Positions 40,478 to 49,785 of a DNA stretch of 64,000 nucleotides are shown here, piece by piece. Numbering within the stretch: position 1 is the first letter of the stretch; every line of letters begins with the position of its first letter. Both the position numbers and the translations under genes were made by a program. Under the pieces are notes generated by a model. The model saw only the letters and a list, made by a program, of their open reading frames with translations. It was not told where the DNA came from and searched no databases. The stretch is taken from positions 496,001-560,000 of the forward strand of contig NZ_JADQDM010000001.1 of NCBI RefSeq assembly GCF_015694525.1. The letters run 5' to 3'. The stretch is from Hymenobacter ruricola. Its GTDB lineage: Bacteria > Bacteroidota > Bacteroidia > Cytophagales > Hymenobacteraceae.

Positions 40478-43081
40478 ATGTACCGCTTTTTACTGGTGTT
40501 TTTTTGGGTGTTGATGGGACTGGGCGCGGCGCGGGGGCAAACCCCGGTTGCGCCAACCGACGCCGCCACCCCCGCGCCCAAGCGCCAGCTGCAGGCCGTG
40601 CGCATCAGCGCCCCGCCCAAGCTCGACGGGGTGCTGGACGAAGCCGTGTGGCAGGCGGCGCCCGTGGCCTCGCAGTTCTACGAGCTGGAGCCCACGCCCG
40701 GCCGCCTGGAAAAGTACCCCACCGAAGTGCGCGTGCTCTACGACGACGCGGCCATTTACGTGGGCGCTGTGATGCACGACGTCTCGCCCGATTCAGTGCT
40801 GCGCGAGCTGAGCGCGCGCGACAACATTGGCAATTCGGACTGGTTTGGGGTGTTTTTCGATACCTACAACGACCACCTCAACGGCTACGAGTTCATCGTG
40901 ACCTCGGGCGGCGTGCAGGTGGACCTGCGCCAGTCGCCGGCCAACGGCGAAGACGGCAGCTGGAACGCCGTGTGGGACTCGCGCACCGCCCTGCGCGGCA
41001 CCGACTGGGTGGCCGAGCTGCGCATTCCCTACTCGGCCATTCGCTTCAGCAGTGCCCCGGAGCAGGCCTGGGGGCTGAATTTTGGGCGGCAGCGGCGCGT
41101 GTCCCGGCAAAAGTTTTTCTGGAACGAGGTGAAGCCGCAGGTCAGCGGGTTCGTGAACCAGTGGGGCCTGCTCACGGGCCTGCGCGACCTCAAGCCGCCG
41201 CTGCGCCTCTCGCTCACGCCCTACGTCTCGGCCTACGTCAACCATTACCCCTACCACGAGCAGGGCAAGCAGAACACGAACACCAGCCTCAACGGCGGGG
41301 CCGACGTGAAGTGGGGCATCAACGAAAGCTTCACGCTCGACGCCACGCTGGTGCCGGATTTTGGCCAGGTGCTGAGCGACAACCGAGTGCTCAACCTCTC
41401 GCCCTTTGAGGTGCAATACAACGAAAACCGGGCGTTTTTCACCGAAGGCACCGAACTGTTCAACAAGGGTAACCTGTTCTACTCGCGCCGCGTGGGGGCC
41501 ACGCCCATCGGTTTTGACGGGGTGGAGGGGCAGCTGCGTCCCGGCAAGCTCGACCGCGACGGCCACCGGCAGCCCGGCGAGTTTGTGGTGCAAAACCCCG
41601 GCGTGACGCGGCTGCTGAACGCCACCAAAGTCTCGGGCCGCACCCGCAAGGGCCTGGGCGTGGGCGTGTTCAACGCGGTGAGCAACGACGTGTACGCCAC
41701 CCTGCAGGACAGCACCAGCGGCGCCCGCCGCGACGTGCTGACCCAGCCCTTCACCAACTACAACATCGTGGTGCTCGACCAGAGCCTCAAAAACAATTCC
41801 TACGTCTCGCTCATCAACACCAACGTGACGCGCGCCGGCCAGACCTACGACGCCAACGTGACCGGCGGCCTGTTTCGCTTCGCCAACAAGGAGAATTCCT
41901 ACGCCGTCGAAGGGCGCCTGCTGTACTCGCACCGCCAGGGCAAAGCCTTCGGCTCCGACGAGGAAATTGATGACCCCAGCGGCTACAAATACTACGTGAA
42001 CCTGAGTAAAATCAGCGGCAACTTTACCTGGGGCGTCGACCACGGCATCGAGTCGCACACCTACAACCCCAACGACCTGGGCCTGCTCTTCGCCAACAAC
42101 AACATTTCGCAGTCCGTTTTTGCCAACTACAACATTTACAAGCCGTTCTGGAAGCTGAACAAGCTGCGTACCTACGCCAGCGTGAGCCACTCGCTGCTGG
42201 AGCGGCCCACGCGCTACCAGGACATGGGCCTGTACCTGGGCGGCAACACCACCATCACCAAAAACTTCCTGAGCCTGGGCGTCGACCTTTCGCTCATCCC
42301 CGTCACCCGCGACTATTTCGACCCGCGCCGCGCGCCCCTGGGCCGCTACTACGTGCGCAAGCCGGCCAACACCGGCCTGAGCGGCTTCGTGTCGTCGGAT
42401 TACCGCAAAAAGTTTGCCTACGACATCAGCGGCGGCGTCCGGCTGTTTGCGCCCGACGGCGCCCGCACCGGCCGCACTTCCGTGTCCATCAGCCTGAGCC
42501 CGCGCTACCGGGTCAGCAACCGGCTCAGCTTCGTGTACTCGCTGGACGCGGAGCGCAACCAGAACCAGATTGGCTACGCCGGCGGCCTCGATGCCAGCCT
42601 GCCCGGCGATACGGCGGTGTTTCGGCGCTTCGGCGGCGAGGAGGGCGACGTGCTGCTGGGCCGCCGCCACGTGACCACCGTCACGAACACGGCCACGGCC
42701 ACCTACACCTTCACCAACCGCATGTCGTTCAACATCCGCCTGCGGCACTACGTGAGCAACGTGCACTACCGCGACTTCTCGCGCCTGCACCCCGACGGCC
42801 TGGAAACGCCCGAGCCCGGCTACCCGCGCAACCGCGACAACACGTTCAACGCCTTCAACATCGACGCCGTGTACTCGTGGTGGTTTGCGCCCGGCTCGCA
42901 GGTCAGCATCGTCTGGAAAAACGCCAACAACCCCGACCTCAACTACTACGAGGGCGTGGCCGCCACGCCGCTGTATTTCGATAACCTGAACAGCACCCTC
43001 AACACGCCGCACAACAACAACGTGTCCATCAAGGTGCTGTATTACCTGGACTACCTGGCGCTGCGGCCCCGGAAGGGGTAG
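40478..43081 (+). CDS. DUF5916 outer membrane protein with CBM9-like N-terminus
   Basis: An 867-residue exported protein. A signal peptide (MYRFLLVFFWVLMGLGAARG) is followed by a carbohydrate-binding-family-9-like domain (about 40-230: PPKLDGVLDEAVWQAAP, VRVLYDDAAIYVGAVMHD, DWFGVFFDTYNDHLNGYEF, ELRIPYSAIRF), then the DUF5916 region, which looks like an outer membrane beta-barrel (VDLSL, alternating aromatic strands, NENRAFFTEGTELF) up to LDYLALRPRKG. The ATG at 40478 is chosen because it starts the signal peptide. Role unknown; the family is common in Cytophagales. It is monocistronic. Confidence 0.88.
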   Translation: MYRFLLVFFWVLMGLGAARGQTPVAPTDAATPAPKRQLQAVRISAPPKLDGVLDEAVWQAAPVASQFYELEPTPGRLEKYPTEVRVLYDDAAIYVGAVMHDVSPDSVLRELSARDNIGNSDWFGVFFDTYNDHLNGYEFIVTSGGVQVDLRQSPANGEDGSWNAVWDSRTALRGTDWVAELRIPYSAIRFSSAPEQAWGLNFGRQRRVSRQKFFWNEVKPQVSGFVNQWGLLTGLRDLKPPLRLSLTPYVSAYVNHYPYHEQGKQNTNTSLNGGADVKWGINESFTLDATLVPDFGQVLSDNRVLNLSPFEVQYNENRAFFTEGTELFNKGNLFYSRRVGATPIGFDGVEGQLRPGKLDRDGHRQPGEFVVQNPGVTRLLNATKVSGRTRKGLGVGVFNAVSNDVYATLQDSTSGARRDVLTQPFTNYNIVVLDQSLKNNSYVSLINTNVTRAGQTYDANVTGGLFRFANKENSYAVEGRLLYSHRQGKAFGSDEEIDDPSGYKYYVNLSKISGNFTWGVDHGIESHTYNPNDLGLLFANNNISQSVFANYNIYKPFWKLNKLRTYASVSHSLLERPTRYQDMGLYLGGNTTITKNFLSLGVDLSLIPVTRDYFDPRRAPLGRYYVRKPANTGLSGFVSSDYRKKFAYDISGGVRLFAPDGARTGRTSVSISLSPRYRVSNRLSFVYSLDAERNQNQIGYAGGLDASLPGDTAVFRRFGGEEGDVLLGRRHVTTVTNTATATYTFTNRMSFNIRLRHYVSNVHYRDFSRLHPDGLETPEPGYPRNRDNTFNAFNIDAVYSWWFAPGSQVSIVWKNANNPDLNYYEGVAATPLYFDNLNSTLNTPHNNNVSIKVLYYLDYLALRPRKG

Positions 43082-43098
43082 GAGGTGGAAGATAGGCT

Positions 43099-43197
43099 GT
43101 CATGCAGAGCGCAGCGAAGCATCTTTACCGCGCAATGCAATCCTTTTGATTGAGATTAGTGGCGGCGGGCAAGATGCTTCGCTGCGCTCTGCATGAC
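43099..43197. repeat. palindromic element (GTCATGCAGAGC type)
   Basis: Perfect 27-base arms (43099-43125 and 43171-43197; GTCATGCAGAGCGCAGCGAA... and complement) around a 45-base centre, between two convergent genes. Confidence 0.88.
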
Positions 43198-43239
43198 GAC
43201 CTGTTTTGTGCGCGCCATCCTCACACATTCCAACACATT

Positions 43240-43590
43240 CTAGCACAGCACTTCGATGAGCAGCCCGCCGGGCGCCCGAAAGTAGAACGTCCAGGAATTG
43301 TGGGCTTTGCGGGGCTCGGCCACGTCGTAGCCGTCGGCGCGCAGCTGCTGGTTGATTTCGTTTACCCGGGCCTCGGTTTCCTGCACGAAGCCGATGTGGA
43401 AGTCTTCCGGGTAAGCCACGGCGCTGGCTTTGTTCAGGTTGCTCAGCGTCAGGGTGAAGCCGTCTTCGCCGCGCAATACCGCGAAGGCCGGGCTGCCGGG
43501 CATCAGGCGCCGGAACCCAAAGTATTTCTCAAAGAAAAGCTGGGTTTCGAGGACGTCGCTCACGGCGAGGTTCAGGTGATTGAGTTTCAT
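43240..43590 (-). CDS. VOC (glyoxalase/bleomycin-resistance-like) protein
   Basis: A 116-residue vicinal-oxygen-chelate protein: KLNHLNLAVSDVLETQLFFEKYFGFR at the start and the second repeat HIGFVQETEARVNEINQQL, DGYDV, SWTFYFRAPGGLLIEVL at the end. Possible metal ligands are His at residue 4, His in DFHIGF and Glu in IEVLC. The substrate cannot be inferred; such single-domain proteins include antibiotic-binding and dioxygenase-like members. It is transcribed leftwards, alone. Confidence 0.88.
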   Translation of the reverse strand: MKLNHLNLAVSDVLETQLFFEKYFGFRRLMPGSPAFAVLRGEDGFTLTLSNLNKASAVAYPEDFHIGFVQETEARVNEINQQLRADGYDVAEPRKAHNSWTFYFRAPGGLLIEVLC

Positions 43591-43668
43591 AGCGAAGGGG
43601 TTAGAAGCAGATGCAGGCCCAAAGATGGCGCTAGTTGCCAGGCCATTCCGCGCCGGCCACAGTATGGG

Positions 43669-44223
43669 TTACTCAATTACTGTCACGCGTGACTTGTCGT
43701 AGAGCGCCAGCCAGTCGCGCCGCAGAATGGCGTACAGCAACTCGTCCTCGAACTCGCCCCGCTCGTTCACGCCCGACTCGCGCATGATGCCTTCAAACTG
43801 AAAGCCCGGCGTCTTGGCAATCGAGCGTTGCGAGGAAACGTTGGACACGCGGTGGCCGGTGGCCACGCGGTTCAGGCCCAGCAGCTCGAAGGCCAGGTAA
43901 AATAGGTGCGGCTTGCTGCGCGGCGTCACGCCCCGGCCGCGCATGTGCCGGAACACGTCGGCCCCGGTCGAGCCGGCGCTTTCCTCCCAGCTGTCCACGG
44001 AAAGCAGGCTCAGGCCGGCCAGCTCGCCGCCCAGCAGCGAGTAAAAGCCGAAGTTGGTGCGGCGGCCGTTTTCGTAGCGCGGCAGGTAGCTGCGAAACAG
44101 CTCGTCCAGCATTTCTTTCGAGTCCGGAAAGCCCTGAAACAAGGCAAAAATATCCGTCAGCTTGTCCTCGTTGATGAGGTGCAGCGTGATGGAATCGGAG
44201 TGCAGAGCGGTAAACGAGCGCAT
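43669..44223 (-). CDS. GNAT-family N-acetyltransferase (RimJ/RimL-like)
   Basis: A 184-residue acetyltransferase of the RimJ/RimL-like type. SITLHLINEDKLTDIFALFQ begins the fold, FYSLLGGELAGLSLLSV provides strand 4, and ELLGLNRVATGHRVSNVSSQRSIAKTPGFQFEG carries the acetyl-CoA and family signature (VxxxNxxSxRxxxKxGF, here KTPGFQF). The usual QxxGxG loop is weakly conserved (ADVFRHMRGRGVTPR). Substrate, a protein N-terminus or small amine, is unknown. Confidence 0.85.
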   Translation of the reverse strand: MRSFTALHSDSITLHLINEDKLTDIFALFQGFPDSKEMLDELFRSYLPRYENGRRTNFGFYSLLGGELAGLSLLSVDSWEESAGSTGADVFRHMRGRGVTPRSKPHLFYLAFELLGLNRVATGHRVSNVSSQRSIAKTPGFQFEGIMRESGVNERGEFEDELLYAILRRDWLALYDKSRVTVIE

Positions 44224-44316
44224 GAAACCGGGGGAGAAAGGAGGGATAATAATTGTTTCCGCAGACGCGGTTTCGTCCGGTTCCTTACAAGTGCGCGTCC
44301 CTCAATCGGCGGCGCG

Positions 44317-45942
44317 CTACTTCACGGCCGTCATCCGGTCGGCCAGCTTCACGGCTTCGTAGAGGTTCACGATGCCGCCGGTTTTCGAGAGCGTGGCGAA
44401 ATCGACCAGCTGCTTGGTGCCGGGCTTGTACACCCGCGTGTGGTACGGCACCGCCGACTGCATAATCACCTGCTTGAGCTGCAGCGCGGTGAGCTGCGGA
44501 AAGTACGACTTGAGCACCGCCGCCACGCCCGCCACCACCGGGGCGGCCATGCTGGTGCCGCTGTAGGTGGAGTAGGTGTTGGCCGGCGTGGAAGAATAAA
44601 TGTCGACGCCGGGCGCAAACAGGTCCACCGTCTGCTGGCCGTAGTTCGAGAACGTGGCCGTCAGGGCCGGCGTGTTGAGGCGGCTGCTGGCGCCCACGGT
44701 CAGCTCGTTCGCAATGTCCTGGCCGTTGAGGTAGCGGCTGGAGGGGAAATTTTGCTCCCGGTCGGTGTCGAGGCTGCTGTTGCCGGCGGCGTGCACCAGC
44801 AGCACGCCCTTCTGGTCGGCGTACTGCATGGCCGCGTCCACGAGGGCCTTGTCCGGCGAAAAGTCTTTGCCGAAGCTCATGCTGATAATCTGGGCGCCGT
44901 TGTCCACGGCGTAGCGAATGGCGTTGGCCACGTCCTTGTCGCGCTCGTCGCCGCTGGGCGTGGAGCGCACGCTCATGACGCGCACCGGGCCGCCGGCCAC
45001 GCCGTCGGCCCCGAGCCCGTTGCCGCGCACCCCCGCGATGATGCCCGCGCAGTGCGTGCCGTGGCTGGCATCGGGGCCCTGCGAGTCGGGGTTGCCGTAG
45101 CCGGTTTCGGTGAGGTTATTTACGTCGTCGCCCACCAGCGGGCGCGGGTTGTAGGCGGGGTTGAGGCTTTTCTCCACGCGGTTGCGCGAGTGGGTCAGGG
45201 CCTCGTCCAGCGCTTTCAGTTCCTCGTCGGTGCTGCCGAAATGGGTGCGGCGCAGATACGCATACAACGACTTGGCGCTGGGCACGTCGGGCCGCGACAC
45301 CATGGCTTGGCGCAAAACGGCCGTGTCGAGCACGGCTACGTTCAGGGCCGTCTTCATCTTTGCGAAGGAAAACGTGTTGCTGGCAAACGCCTCTTTCAAA
45401 ACAGCCAGTTGCTTGTTTTCCGCGTCCAGGTCTTTCTCAAAAGACTTTTTCGCGCGCTCGTACTGGTCGAATTTTACCTGGTCTTCGGGCGAAAGCTTTT
45501 TGCGCTTGGCGCCCTCAAACTGGGCCCGGTACTGCGCCACGATGCGGGTTTGTTCCAGGGTTTCCACGGCAATGTTCTGCCCGTCTTTGCCGCCGAGGAA
45601 GTTCCAGCCGCGCACGTCGTCCACGTAGCCGTTGTGGTCGTCGTCGAGGCCGTTGTCGGCCACTTCGGTGGGCTTGCGCCAAAGCAGGGCCTTCAAATCC
45701 TGGTGGGTCGAGTCGATGCCCGAGTCGATGACGGCCACGAGCACGGGCGCGGGCTTGCGGTTGGCCAGCAACTCGCGGTAGGCCTTGTCGGCGCTGATGC
45801 CGGGCACGCCGTCGGCCTGCAGGTCGAGGTGCTGCCAGCGGCGCACTTGCTCCGGCGTTTGGGCGCGGGCGCTGAGGGCGGCGAGCGAGAGCAGGCCCAG
45901 CAAAGCCAGGCGCGAAAAGGGCAGGGAAGCAGCAGGCAACAT
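44317..45942 (-). CDS. exported subtilisin-like serine protease (S8)
   Basis: A 541-residue secreted or periplasmic protease with a signal peptide (LPFSRLALLGLLSLAALSARA). The triad is complete: Asp in VAVIDSGIDSTH (about residue 73), His in HGTHCAGIIAG (about 293) and Ser in GTSMAAPVVAGVAAVL (about 457), with the oxyanion Asn in HAAGNSS. The Asp-His gap of about 220 residues is far longer than in classical subtilisins and contains a charged helical insert (about 105-240), a pattern known in several Bacteroidota S8 proteases. No type IX sorting domain is seen. The ATG at 45942 begins the signal peptide. Confidence 0.93.
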   Translation of the reverse strand: MLPAASLPFSRLALLGLLSLAALSARAQTPEQVRRWQHLDLQADGVPGISADKAYRELLANRKPAPVLVAVIDSGIDSTHQDLKALLWRKPTEVADNGLDDDHNGYVDDVRGWNFLGGKDGQNIAVETLEQTRIVAQYRAQFEGAKRKKLSPEDQVKFDQYERAKKSFEKDLDAENKQLAVLKEAFASNTFSFAKMKTALNVAVLDTAVLRQAMVSRPDVPSAKSLYAYLRRTHFGSTDEELKALDEALTHSRNRVEKSLNPAYNPRPLVGDDVNNLTETGYGNPDSQGPDASHGTHCAGIIAGVRGNGLGADGVAGGPVRVMSVRSTPSGDERDKDVANAIRYAVDNGAQIISMSFGKDFSPDKALVDAAMQYADQKGVLLVHAAGNSSLDTDREQNFPSSRYLNGQDIANELTVGASSRLNTPALTATFSNYGQQTVDLFAPGVDIYSSTPANTYSTYSGTSMAAPVVAGVAAVLKSYFPQLTALQLKQVIMQSAVPYHTRVYKPGTKQLVDFATLSKTGGIVNLYEAVKLADRMTAVK

Positions 45943-46534
45943 AAGACCGGAAAAGCGGGAAGGAATGAGGTAAAATTCAGGCCGGAACAACGGCGCAACG
46001 AAGCTATTTAAAAAGTCGCAATGGCGCCGGCCGCGGCCGGGTTTCGGGCGAGGAAGGGGGTTGGCGCGCCGGGTGCCAGCAAGAAGATTTCGAGCCGCGG
46101 CCCGTTCACGTCGCCTTCGAGCCTAGGCCCAGATTCCTGTTCAAGGCCCAAAAACGGGTTCTATTGTAGGGAAGTAAAAAAGGAAACGGCTGAGACAACC
46201 GCACCCCGGCAGCGCACATCTTCCCAGCAGGAGCCCGCCAGGCAAGCGAAGGCCGCGCTGAAACGCCGGGCACTTAGCAGGCGGTTTCTCCCGCCAGCGG
46301 CCGATAGTGAACAATTGCCCACTATCGGACAGCTTTTCCTAGGCTTAATAGCGAGTATATGAATGCAATTGACTGATTACGAGAAAAATACTTGTTTGGC
46401 ACGAGAATGGAATTACTCCTGATGCCCTTGGGCAGTCACCGCTCAAAACCGGACACGAGCCGCTGACTGGCGCCGGCCTCCCCGGGGCAACTTTTCAACT
46501 CTTCACCCCCACAACCCTTTTTCTGCAAAAACTT
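45943..46534. other. intergenic stretch, no gene seen
   Basis: A 592-base interval between two divergently oriented genes. An open frame at 46021-46362 has no protein-like character and is not counted. A perfect 9-bp inverted repeat with a 10-base spacer (CCGATAGTG at 46301-46309 and complement at 46320-46328) lies next to an AT-rich segment (46340-46400) that could hold the promoter of the gene at 46535. Nothing else was recognised. Confidence 0.5.
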
Positions 46535-47011
46535 ATGAAAACCCTCCTCAACCCCCGCCTGGCCCACCTCGCCACCCAAGTATCTGCCGCTGCGCAGGGC
46601 GCCCGCCCGGTGCTGCTGGGCGCCCTCGGGCTGCTGGGCCTCGGCCTGGCCCAGCCCGCCCAGGCCCAAACGCCTGCTGCTCAAGAATCCGTGCAAGTAT
46701 CGCAGCCCGACGGCGAGAGCCTGCGCGTCCGCATCTACAACCCCGCCAACAAGGCCCTCACGCTGCGCGTGGTGCACCTCGGCAACGGCCGCTGGGTGCT
46801 GAATGAAACCCACCATGCTTCGTATGGCACCCGCCTGAAGTTCGACGACCTGCCCACCGGCCACTACGCCGTCATTGTGCGGCTGGGCGAGGAGCACTAC
46901 CGCTACGCGGTGGATGTGGACGGCAAAACGCCCGGCAGTGCCACCATCGCCGTGCGCGAACTGACCACGCGCCGCGTGGAAAACGTGCTGGCCAGCGCTA
47001 CGGCGTTGTAG
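46535..47011 (+). CDS. exported small protein of unknown function
   Basis: A 158-residue protein with an unusually long N-terminal region before a hydrophobic signal segment (VLLGALGLLGLGLAQPAQA, about 25-44). The mature part has a beta-rich appearance (VRIYNPANKALTLRVVHLG, WVLNETHHASYGTRL, DDLPTGHYAVIVRLGEEHY), compatible with an immunoglobulin-like or transthyretin-like fold. No family is recognised. Its last 14 bases overlap the end of meaB on the other strand. Confidence 0.65.
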   Translation: MKTLLNPRLAHLATQVSAAAQGARPVLLGALGLLGLGLAQPAQAQTPAAQESVQVSQPDGESLRVRIYNPANKALTLRVVHLGNGRWVLNETHHASYGTRLKFDDLPTGHYAVIVRLGEEHYRYAVDVDGKTPGSATIAVRELTTRRVENVLASATAL

Positions 47012-48005
47012 GGCCGGCGCGGTCTGTTAGGTCCAGTAGTTCCGTGGCCGCTGCGAAGGGCGTAACCCTTCCGGCGGCCACGTCCTGTTGGAGGGCGGGC
47101 AGGCGGGCGCGCACAGCGGCAGCGGCGTAAAAGCGCGTTTCTAACTCCTGCACAATGCTTTCGTGCAGCCACTGGAGCTGCTGCTGCTGCCGCCGCTGCT
47201 GGAAATAGCCGCTCTGCCGGGTGGCAGCGGCGTAGCTTTCAATGGCCCGCCACACCTCGGCCAGCCCGGTGCCGGCCACGGCGGAAGTGAGCAGCACCGG
47301 CGGCACCTGCCCCGAGGGCGCGGCCGGAAACAGGTGCAGCGCGCTTTGGTAGTCGACGCGGGCGCGGCGGGCGGCCTGCTCATTGCCCTGGTCGGCCTTG
47401 GTGATGCACAGGGCGTCGGCCATTTCCATGATGCCACGCTTCATGCCCTGCAGTTCGTCGCCGGCGCCGGCCAGCAGCAGCAGCAGGAAAAAATCGACCA
47501 TGCCGTGCACGGCGGTTTCGGACTGGCCCACGCCCACGGTTTCCACGAAAATGACGTCGTGGCCCGCCGCTTCGCACAGCAGCAGGGCCTCGCGGGTGGC
47601 GCGGGCCACGCCGCCCAGGCTGCGCCCGGCGGGGGAGGGGCGAATGAAGGCCGCGGCGTGCGCCGAGAGCCAGGGCATGCGGGTTTTGTCGCCCAATATG
47701 CTGCCGCCGCCGCGCTGGCTGCTGGGGTCCACGGCCAGCACGGCCAGCTTTTTTCCCTGGGTTTCGACCAAGTAACGGCCCAGCGCTTCGATGAAGGTGC
47801 TTTTGCCTACGCCCGGCACGCCCGTGATGCCCACGCGCAGGCTGCGGCCGGTGTGGGGCAGTACGGCCTGCAGCACCTGCTGGCCCAGCAGTTGGTCGGC
47901 GGGCAGGGTGCTTTCGACCAGCGTGATGGCGCGGCCCAGCACCGTGCGGGAGCCGGCCCGGATGCCGGCGGCGTATTCGGCGGCGGAAAGGCGTTTGGGA
48001 GGCAA
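46998..48005 (-). CDS. meaB: methylmalonyl-CoA mutase-associated GTPase MeaB
   Basis: A 335-residue G3E-family GTPase that loads and protects the B12 cofactor of methylmalonyl-CoA mutase. The nucleotide-binding motifs are GITGVPGVGKSTFIEAL (P-loop, about residue 58), VDPSSQRGGGSILGDKTRM (switch I region), FVETVGVGQSE (G3 region) and ITKADQGNE (NKxD variant TKAD). Residues 1-50 and 270-335 are the helical arms. The mutase genes are not in the window, but their presence in the genome is implied. It lies alone, convergent with the preceding gene. Confidence 0.94.
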   Translation of the reverse strand: MPPKRLSAAEYAAGIRAGSRTVLGRAITLVESTLPADQLLGQQVLQAVLPHTGRSLRVGITGVPGVGKSTFIEALGRYLVETQGKKLAVLAVDPSSQRGGGSILGDKTRMPWLSAHAAAFIRPSPAGRSLGGVARATREALLLCEAAGHDVIFVETVGVGQSETAVHGMVDFFLLLLLAGAGDELQGMKRGIMEMADALCITKADQGNEQAARRARVDYQSALHLFPAAPSGQVPPVLLTSAVAGTGLAEVWRAIESYAAATRQSGYFQQRRQQQQLQWLHESIVQELETRFYAAAAVRARLPALQQDVAAGRVTPFAAATELLDLTDRAGPTTP

Positions 48006-48200
48006 TATATTGACGAGTAGGCGTTAGCTTGCGCCTGCAAAGAACGGGCGTTTTGGCAATGTGGGCCACCAAACGGCAATTGTCGACGCTCTGGCGGCGT
48101 TGGACGACTGCAGTTGGCGCCCCCGGCCGGGCGCGGGTTCTTTGCGGCCACCCGTTTCCTCCCGCCTCCTCTCATCCCTCTCTTCCTTATTGGTTTCTGA

Positions 48201-49631
48201 ATGAAAGCATCTTTCCACCCTTTTTTGCTGGCCCTGGGGCTGGCGCTGCCGGGCACGGCCCTGGCCCAAAACGAGCTGAGTAACTTTTCGGCCACCGGCC
48301 GGGGCGGCGTCATCAACACCTTCGCCACCGATTACCAGGTCATTGGCATCAACCCCGCCAACCTGGGGCGCAGCACCGATTTCAAGGTGGCTTTCACCAT
48401 CGGCGAAATTGGGGCGGGCGTGGGGTCGCAGTCGCTCACCAAAACCATGTTCAAGCACATTCTCTACGACGGCAAGCAGAGCCTGACGCCCGCCGACCGC
48501 ACCCTGCTGGTGCAGCAGCTCACCGGCGACAACGTGCTGAACCTGAACGTGGACGCCACCACCCTGGGCCTGGCCATCACGCTGCCCAACGGCCTGGGCG
48601 GCATTGCCTTCAGCAACCGCCAGCGCGTGGCCGGCCACCTGGCCCTGAACGGCAACGCAGCCGACATCATCGTGAACGGCCAGAACGCCGCCGTCATCAA
48701 GCAGTATTACCCCACGCCCAACACCAGCGGCACGCCCACGCCCACCAACCCCAGCGCGCCCAACGTGTCGGCGGTGCTGGACGGCACCAGCATTCAGGCG
48801 GCCTGGACCAGCGAGTACAACATTTCCTACGGCGTGCAGGTGCTCGACAAAACCGGCTTTAAGCTGTCGGCCGGGGTGGGCTACCGCTACATCCAGGGCA
48901 TCGGCATTTCCGACGTGCGGGTGAGCGGCGGCACGCTGTACGCTTACAACGCCCTGTCGCCGCTGTTCAACGTGAATTACGGCAACCTGGCCACCAGTCC
49001 CAGCTTCAACCTGGAAAGCGGCTCCGGCCTGAGCCCGGTGGGCAAAGGCAACGGCTTCGACTTCGGCCTGGCGGCCGAGATTGGCAAAATGGTGCGCGTG
49101 GGCGCGTCGGTCACCGACATTGGCTCGATGACCTGGACCGGCAACGTGCTGCAGGCCACCGACCAGAAGCTGCAGCAAACCTCCTCAAGCGGCCTGGAGA
49201 CCTACGACGTTTTCACTGAAATCAGCAAGCAGTTCGACCAGAACGCCCAAAGCCTCTTCACCTACGAGGCGGCCAAGGAGCGCAAGGCCGCGCTGCCGGC
49301 CAAGCTGCGCCTGGGCGGCGGCGTGCGCATCAGCCAGTTTTTTGAAGCCGGCCTCGACGTGACCATGCCCCTGAACAAAGTGGCCGGCAACCTCACCGCG
49401 CCCTTCGTGGGCGTGGGCGTCGACTACAAACCCCTGCACTGGCTGAAGCTGAGCAGCGGCTTCACGGGCGGCGCGGGCTACGGCAAGAGCCTGCCGCTGG
49501 GCCTCACCTTCGTGACGCCCGTGTGGGAAGCCGGCATCAGCACGCGCGACGTGGTGGGCCTGTTGAGCGAAGAGTCGCCGTACTCGTCGGTGGCGTTTGG
49601 CCTGCTCCGCTTCAAGTTCGGCGGCGAGTAA
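48201..49631 (+). CDS. DUF5723 outer membrane protein
   Basis: A 476-residue exported protein with a signal peptide (MKASFHPFLLALGLALPGTALA). The next segment, DYQVIGINPANLGR, is the NPA-type motif seen in FadL/OmpP1-like and DUF5723 barrels of Bacteroidota. The rest shows alternating glycine-rich strands (LSAGVGYRYIQGIGISDVRV in part, VGVGVDYKPLHWLKLSSGF) and a final strand YSSVAFGLLRFKFGG with the C-terminal aromatic pattern of outer membrane barrels. Cargo unknown. A long hairpin terminator follows. Confidence 0.85.
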   Translation: MKASFHPFLLALGLALPGTALAQNELSNFSATGRGGVINTFATDYQVIGINPANLGRSTDFKVAFTIGEIGAGVGSQSLTKTMFKHILYDGKQSLTPADRTLLVQQLTGDNVLNLNVDATTLGLAITLPNGLGGIAFSNRQRVAGHLALNGNAADIIVNGQNAAVIKQYYPTPNTSGTPTPTNPSAPNVSAVLDGTSIQAAWTSEYNISYGVQVLDKTGFKLSAGVGYRYIQGIGISDVRVSGGTLYAYNALSPLFNVNYGNLATSPSFNLESGSGLSPVGKGNGFDFGLAAEIGKMVRVGASVTDIGSMTWTGNVLQATDQKLQQTSSSGLETYDVFTEISKQFDQNAQSLFTYEAAKERKAALPAKLRLGGGVRISQFFEAGLDVTMPLNKVAGNLTAPFVGVGVDYKPLHWLKLSSGFTGGAGYGKSLPLGLTFVTPVWEAGISTRDVVGLLSEESPYSSVAFGLLRFKFGGE

Positions 49632-49662
49632 GCAGCGAGTAATTAGTCGGCGCATTAAATAA

Positions 49663-49765
49663 AAAAAGGCTGTCATCCTGAGCGCAGCGAAGGACCTTCT
49701 CACGCTTGAACTAGCTGTTCTAACGTGAGAAGGTCCTTCGCTGCGCTCAGGATGACAGCCTTTTT
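49663..49765. terminator. 42-bp perfect hairpin, bidirectional terminator made from a GTCATCCTGAGC element
   Basis: Arms 49663-49704 and 49724-49765 are exactly complementary over 42 bases with a 19-base loop, and the ends are A and T runs. The core is the same ATCCTGAGCGCAGCGAAGGA arm found at 33944. It lies between convergent genes. Confidence 0.92.
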
Positions 49766-49785
49766 CAATCCTCATTAAGCTCTGC

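Noticed and set aside
40793-43012. Long minus-strand frame (about 739 codons) opposite the DUF5916 gene
   Set aside because: The sequence has the Val/Ala/Gly/His-rich composition of antisense reading and no recognisable motif, while the plus strand has a signal peptide and the DUF5916 pattern.
43906-46011. Plus-strand frame of about 701 codons across the GNAT and subtilase genes
   Set aside because: Runs across two convincing minus-strand genes with complete catalytic motifs, so it is an artefact of base composition.
46021-46362. Open frame of 113 codons in the long intergenic interval
   Set aside because: Composition is Ser/Pro/Arg-rich with no hydrophobic core, and the stretch carries no promoter-like or domain-like feature.
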